Of a stretch of 64,000 bases of DNA, positions 58,984-64,000 are shown piece after piece (the stretch's first letter is position 1; each line of letters begins with the position of its first letter). The DNA is from Struthio camelus. Taxonomy: Eukaryota > Chordata > Aves > Struthioniformes > Struthionidae. The position numbers and the translations under genes are program-made. The notes beneath the pieces were generated by a model that ran no database searches, was not told the DNA's origin, and saw only the letters and a list, made by a program, of their open reading frames with translations. The stretch is taken from contig NC_090953.1 in NCBI RefSeq assembly GCF_040807025.1, positions 743,501-807,500 of the forward strand, in the 5' to 3' direction.

Positions 58984-60300
58984 GGCACGGGGTCCCGCCG
59001 CCCCGGGGGGAGGGGGGGGGATGCTCCGGCCCCGCTCGGTGTCCCCCCCGCCGCCGCCCGGGGGGGGGGGGGCTCGGCCGAGGGGGCGCCGCGCTGCCGG
59101 CGCCCGCAGCCCCTTTCCCCACCGCTCCCGAGGTCTCGCTGCCGCCCTGGCCGGCGCCGGCACCTGCCCCACGCGTGACCGGGGCCGCGCCGAGAGGGCG
59201 CCGAGGCACCCGGGGGCCCGCCGTGCCGGCGCGCTCCCACGCACCCCGGGGCGGCCAGGCCGGTAATTAGCGGGGAGTCGGGCACTGCCCGGGGCGCCCC
59301 CCCGGCACGGCTAATTAGCCGCGGTTAATTAGGCGGCTGGCTGCGGCGCGGGGGCGCCCCCCGGCGGCCGCGGGCCGCGCTGTTCCGCAGCGGAGCCCGG
59401 CGCCCCACGCGTGTCCGCGGCGCAGCCCCGCGGGAGCGGCCTCCGCGCGCGGCGCTGCGGGCCGGGGGCGCCCGCGCGGCCGGGCCCCGACGCTGCCACC
59501 GCCACCAGCACCGCCGCGGCCCCGCGAGTTTTGCCCCACGGAGGTTTTGGGGGAAAGGGCCCGGGGGAGCGAGGAAGGGGCCGCCTTGGCGGGGGGGGCG
59601 CACCGGGGGGATCGCTCCGGCCGTGCTGGGGCTCGCGAGTTCGGTTTCAGAATTTCACAGCCTGATGCAAAGTCCGTAAATACGCGTTTTGCGTGCGTGG
59701 AGGCGGGGGTGGGAGTCTTCCCCGCCACGCTACCGGGCTCAGGCTCGGGCCCCGGGGTTTGTGAAGGGGCTGGCAGGGAAGCGCGAGTCCCCAAACACCG
59801 TGCGGCGCCCGTAGCTTTGGAAACGGATATCCCGGGCTCAGCACAGGGGGAGGCGCAGGGCCTTGTTTTTGCGCCGATTTCGCCCAGGTCCTGCTTCTTG
59901 CCCGGGCCGGTTTGTGCTTCAGTCACGGGCACGCCTGGAACAGGAGCCCATCTGGCTGCCCACGTCGTGGGGAGCGCAGAGTCAAGGGCTCCTCGTGCCA
60001 CATGCCACGTTTTACTTGTCTGCAGTGCTTGTCGCCAGATGCTAATATCTGCAGGTGGAAACAGCACCGAAATAAATATCAAAGGTGTTAGGAGGCCCTT
60101 GAAGATTGCAGGGCCCCCGGGCTCCCTCTCGCTGTGCCTCGGGACCGAACAGCAGGGAAGGCAGTACATAACAGGCCTCAAAGCAGGCTTCTGTCACCTG
60201 GACGCACCTTTTAGGAGCGTGCGGGGTGGCAGCAAACAGCATCGCACGAAACGTTAGAAACCTCTGGTCAGTCTGTCTAGGTGTCGTTCGCCAGAGTTTT
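58984..60300 (+). other. RASGRF1: RASGRF1 intron 1, proximal CpG-rich part
   Basis: The CpG-rich island around exon 1 continues to about 59,620 and then falls off. G-runs occur at about 59,005-59,030 and 59,055-59,075. No second exon is visible: the expected continuation of the PH domain after Lys-Gln (a HYFTV-like start) was not found in any frame. Confidence 0.6.
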
Positions 60301-62060
60301 GGGCGCGTCTAAGCGCTCGGGCAACAGAGATGTCTGTGCCAGGTGACAGTGGGATAGGAAGGACAGGTTTCAGCCTGGGAACGCAAATCCTTGTCCATCG
60401 CGGCCATAGTTTCCAAAATTACCTCCGGTCTAATGAGCGTAGAGAGGAGCTGGCTTATTGCAGCTGAATTCACCCCTCAAACGCTGCGCTTGGAGCGCAG
60501 CAGCACGCCAAGCTGAACGCCCGCGTCCGCGGAGGCACGCCGAAGCCTCTCGCGAGGATTAGGAAGGGTTGTTTTCTCATCGTTCAAAGCCCTGGCTGCG
60601 TGCTTGTAGGAGTCACCACACGTTTTGGGTCCAGCTCTGCAGCTCTTGCATAATTTTTGCCTAAGCAGAGCTCCCCGTGCAATGCTGGTGAGCCCTGTCT
60701 GAAGGGCTGCAGGACAGGACCCCGGAGAGACCGGCTGGAGTCAAGCGACGGGTTATAAGGATATGAGCCACTTTGATTTAATTGTCTCTGGCTAACCGCG
60801 GCACGCTCAGCTCTCCAAAAAGCCCCGCTAGGATAGCAAGGCAGCGCAATGCCACCAAAATCACTGGGCTATTTCACTACTGAGACTGAAATAACATTTG
60901 TTGGCAACAGCCGTGCCTTTTAGCAGTCCTAGTCTCGCACTGGAGCAGCCTGGTGGGTACTACACAGGTTTCTTACCTGAGCAACCCGGGGCGTGCGTCC
61001 GCGCGGGTCGGGGGCACGCTCTTGTCCTGTGTTGGCAGATACACCCCTTCAGATAGCAGCGTACTGGACGTTGCTCGGTGTTCCTGGCTGGCCTTAAATC
61101 AAGCTCGCTAGCCCCATTTTCACTCTTCATGTTGATGCAAGCGGAATTTTACATCATGGAAACATTAAGGGGAGGATGTCACAATCTTCTGATTCCCGAA
61201 TGCACCTGGCAGAATTATCCTCAATGTAAACGAGGGATTGCTATCACAACGCAGTAAGGTCCTGCCAGATCTGCCTTCACACTAAATATTTACAAGGCCA
61301 CTGAGCTGCACTGATTTACAAAGGTTTAGCGTCTGGCTCATAATTTTGTATAATTCATCGGGACAAATTTAAATGAAAGCGCTCAAGCACTTGAATGCCC
61401 ACTGCTTTGCAAACTAATTAATTGCATACCAGATGAGATAAGCAGCAGAATATTTATGGTGCAGGTCTGCAACAAGGTCTGTCCAGGACAGCGAAAGCAA
61501 GAAAATGGCTAGCAAAGCCGGCAGGTTTCTGAAAGAAAGGTGTCAGAGTTCTGCAAAACAGATATAATGTTTTCTTGCAGCTCACCCGGTGCAGAGCCAT
61601 GTTTAGCGTCGCCGCTCTTTGAAAGGAAGGTTCTGAGGAAATTTCTAGCATTGCCACTGATCACCATTAATTGTTTTCTGAGGACATTTATCCATCTAGA
61701 CAGTTACAGCTTGAACTGTGAGGACAGTGTTCCCTTCAGCAGAGGAGTTTCAGATTTGGATTCTTGCTTAACTGGAGTAAAACCTGAAAGGTTTCATATT
61801 CTCCACAAAGGCAAAATTTAAAAAAATAGGTCTTTGAAAAAAACCCTCTTTTTAAAAGTTCAAATATTTTGCTTTGTCGTGGGTTTTTTTTTTTTTTGGC
61901 TAGGAATGCAGTGTATTTGTAGCATGTGGCATGCATGAGGCTAAAGGAACAAAGTTATTTGAAAACCCGAAACACCACGCAGGGGATTTGGACACCTCTG
62001 GAAACTTTCTTTTCTGTTTACGTCCTGCTTTTCCCCCCCAATGAAATTTTCTTCAAATCA
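60301..62060 (+). other. RASGRF1: RASGRF1 intron 1, mid part with AT-rich patches
   Basis: Moderate-GC intronic DNA without recognisable exon or element. AT-rich, regulatory-looking patches lie at about 61,090-61,440 (containing TAATTAATTG near 61,415) and 61,560-62,050, with a short T-run near 61,885-61,898. Whether they are conserved cannot be judged from one sequence. Confidence 0.4.
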
Positions 62061-63055
62061 GTTGGATTTTGCAGACTATTCCAACTGGGGGTAGGGCTTC
62101 AGAGCGCGGCCCGGCAGGGCGGGGGGCGAGCAGCGGAGGGAGGCTCTGCCGCGCTCGGGGGTCCCGGGGGCAGCGCCTGCCCGCCGCCGGCTGGGCGCGG
62201 GCTTGCCGTTTCGGGTGCTGCGGCCGGCGGTTTTGTGGGTGCGATGGGGAGCCCGGGCGGGATCAGGGCGCTGGGCGGCGGAGGCGCCCGGGCTGCGGCA
62301 GGGCTCGGGAGAGCCCCGGCGGGCGCTGCCCGCGGCAGGCCCCTTCCCCGCCTCTGCGCTCGTGCAACCCGAGGTCTGCGCGGGCTCGGCACCCGCTCGG
62401 TCCCTCTTCTCGGCGGTGGCGCCGTCCAGCCCCGTCCGTGGGCTGGGATCCCTTCCCCGTGCTCGGGAAGGGCAGCGGGATCGCTGCTGGGCTTGCCGCC
62501 CAGCTCCGGGTGTGAGGCGCCTTTCCAGGCCTGTGCCCTGGGGCCACGAGTTATTCTCAGCCCACGGCCCTCGCTGGCTCAGGCGAGAGCCAACATGCCG
62601 CTGAGTCAGGTGGCAGCGCTGAGCAAACCCCTTGACTTGAAACTCAGAAGCGCTCTGAAGCGACAAGTCTCTTCTTCCCCCCAGAAAGCCTCGGCCGCTT
62701 TTGGGGGCGTGCGGTAGATAACTGCAGATGTTTTACCCCCATCTCTGAAGCTTTTGCTGATAATAGGCGGAAAACGTATTGTCTGCGCTCTCAGGGAGGC
62801 AGCGGAGACTCGAGGAAACGTTGTGTAACGTGACGCAAAGCTGCAGAGGGGCTGCTCGGTGGGCTGAAGCGCTTGGCCGGGCTTTCCCAGCCTGGCGGCA
62901 GCACGTCTGAGCAGGAGCCCGTCTCCCGCGCCCGGAGCGCGCCCGCCCCGGCCCGGCTCGTGCTCCAGGGCCGGCGCGGGAAAGGCACGTTCCTTCGCCG
63001 CGGCGTGCGGAGCAGCGGAGCCGCCGCAGGGCTCGGGCGGCTCTCGGGGCGGCCG
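62061..63055 (+). other. RASGRF1: CpG-rich block inside RASGRF1 intron 1
   Basis: CpG content rises sharply from about 62,095 to 62,620 and again from about 62,930. The block could be an intragenic CpG island or alternative promoter, but no exon with a family-like protein is seen. Frames that cross it are ordinary GC-rich open frames. Confidence 0.4.
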
Positions 63056-63059
63056 GCTG

Positions 63060-63870
63060 GTGCGGGCGCGGGAGCCGAGCCGGTCCCGGCGTGGGCGGCT
63101 GGTGCGGGCGCGGGAGCCGAGCTGGTCCCGGCATGTGGGCATGGGAGCCGAGCCGGTCCCGGCGCGGGCGGCTGGTGCAGGCGCGGGAGCCGAGCCGGTC
63201 CCGGTGTGGGCGGGCGCGGGAGCCGAGCCGGTCGCGGCGCGGGCGAGCGGGCGCGGGAGCCGAGCCGGTCCCGGCATGGGTGGGCGGGCGGGCGCGGGAG
63301 CCGAGCCGGTCCCGGCGCGGGCGGCTGGTGCGGGCGCGGGAGCCGAGCCAGTCCCGGTGTGGGCGGGCGCGGGAGCCGAGCCGGTCCCGGCGCGGGCGGC
63401 TGGTGCGGGCGCGGGAGCCGAGCCGGTCCCAGCGCGGGCGGCTGGTGCGGGCACGGGAGCCGAGCCGGTCCCGGCGCGGGCGGCTGGTGCGGGCGCAGGA
63501 GCCGAGCCGGTCCCAGTGCGGGTGGCTGGTGCGGGCGCGGGAGCCGAGCCGGTCCCGGTGTGGGCAGCTGGTGCGGGCGCGGGAGCCGAGCCGGTCCCGG
63601 TGTGGGTGGGCGCGGGAGCCGAGCCGGTCCCGGCGCGGGCGGCTGGTGCGGGCGCGGGAGCCGAGCCGGTCCCGGTGTGGGCGGGCGCGGGAGCCGAGCC
63701 GGTCCCGGCGCGGGCGGCTGGTGCGGGCGCGGGAGCCGAGCCGGTCCCAGCGCGGGCGGCTGGTGCGGGCGCGGGAGCCGAGCCGGTCCCAGCGCGGGCG
63801 GCTGGTGCGGGCGCGGGAGCCGAGCCGGTCCCGGCGTGGGCAGGCTGGTGCGGGCGCGGGAGCTGAGCCG
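63060..63870 (+). repeat. 42-bp minisatellite in RASGRF1 intron 1
   Basis: About 20 tandem copies of a unit made of GGTGCGGGCGCGGGAGCCGA followed by GCCGGTCCCGGCGCGGGCGG and CT, mostly 42 bases long. Shorter 30- and 33-base variants lack the GCTGGTGC part, for example around 63,144 and 63,220. Because 42 is divisible by three and the unit has no stop, every plus frame reads as a long repetitive protein (for instance a 14-residue period with AREPSRSRRG); these are not genes. CpG density is extreme. Confidence 0.95.
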
Positions 63871-64000
63871 GTCCCGGCGCGGGCAGGCGTGCGTCTCGCC
63901 CGGCCGGGCTCGCCCCGCCGCGCTGTGAATCGGCCAGCTTTGGGCACCCAGCGGGCTGCGCGCAGGAAGGTGCCCTGTTCCTCACGGTCTAGAAGACTCT
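63871..64000 (+). other. RASGRF1: RASGRF1 intron 1, end of window
   Basis: Short GC-rich tail after the minisatellite. Nothing further can be identified before the window ends inside the intron. Confidence 0.5.

Noticed and set aside
58978..59178. Continuation of the RASGRF1 frame past 58,977
   Set aside because: A consensus donor follows Lys-Gln and the extended frame becomes Gly/Pro/Arg-rich, unlike the PH domain continuation.
62606..63985. 459- and 404-codon minus frames and 351-codon plus frame with Ala-Gly-Pro-Arg periodicity
   Set aside because: The 42-bp unit is a multiple of three without stops, so the frames are a repeat artefact inside a RASGRF1 intron.

Overview
The window looks like nuclear DNA from a bird, or less likely another sauropsid. 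It is GC- and CpG-rich, poor in interspersed repeats, carries degenerate CR1-type retroposon pieces, and is full of minisatellites, as on a small avian chromosome. Only two genes can be supported, and they sit at opposite ends: the microRNA gene MIR184 on the minus strand near 8.4 kb, and the first coding exon of RASGRF1 on the plus strand at 58,702-58,977, followed by the start of its intron 1. The two diverge, as the same pair does in mammals by my recollection, which identifies the locus as the MIR184-RASGRF1 intergenic interval (about 50 kb here).

Layout. 1-8.4 kb is intergenic, with alternating CpG-rich and AT-rich blocks and two tandem arrays (76-bp and 66-bp units). MIR184 lies at 8,418-8,493, with a 47-nt purine run and a CpG-rich block on its 5' side. 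9.5-22 kb is intergenic, with a CCATCCCTCACC-type array (16.1-16.9 kb), a CR1 3' end at 20.0-20.1 kb, and a stretch around 21.7-22.3 kb that may be an old LTR or a transcript end. 22.3-23.8 kb is a 22/23-bp minisatellite with a 365-bp higher-order repeat. 24-28.8 kb holds CpG-rich blocks between AT-rich islands with homeodomain-type TAATTA words. 28.8-29.7 kb is a 20-bp minisatellite with an 87-bp higher-order repeat. 30-57 kb alternates CpG-rich blocks and AT-rich candidate regulatory elements, with two more CR1-type fragments near 40.1 and 41.7 kb. 57.3-58.28 kb is a G-run minisatellite ending just before the RASGRF1 CpG-island promoter. The rest is intron 1, with a 42-bp minisatellite at 63.06-63.87 kb.

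The long open frames in the GC-rich blocks and arrays are not protein genes. They come from stop-codon scarcity in GC-rich DNA and from repeat units that lack stops. The most interesting aspect is that the intergenic space is positionally equivalent to the interval that holds the tandem-repeat imprinting control element of mouse Rasgrf1, and it independently carries several homogenised minisatellites and CTCF-like words. No coding system of a new kind was found.
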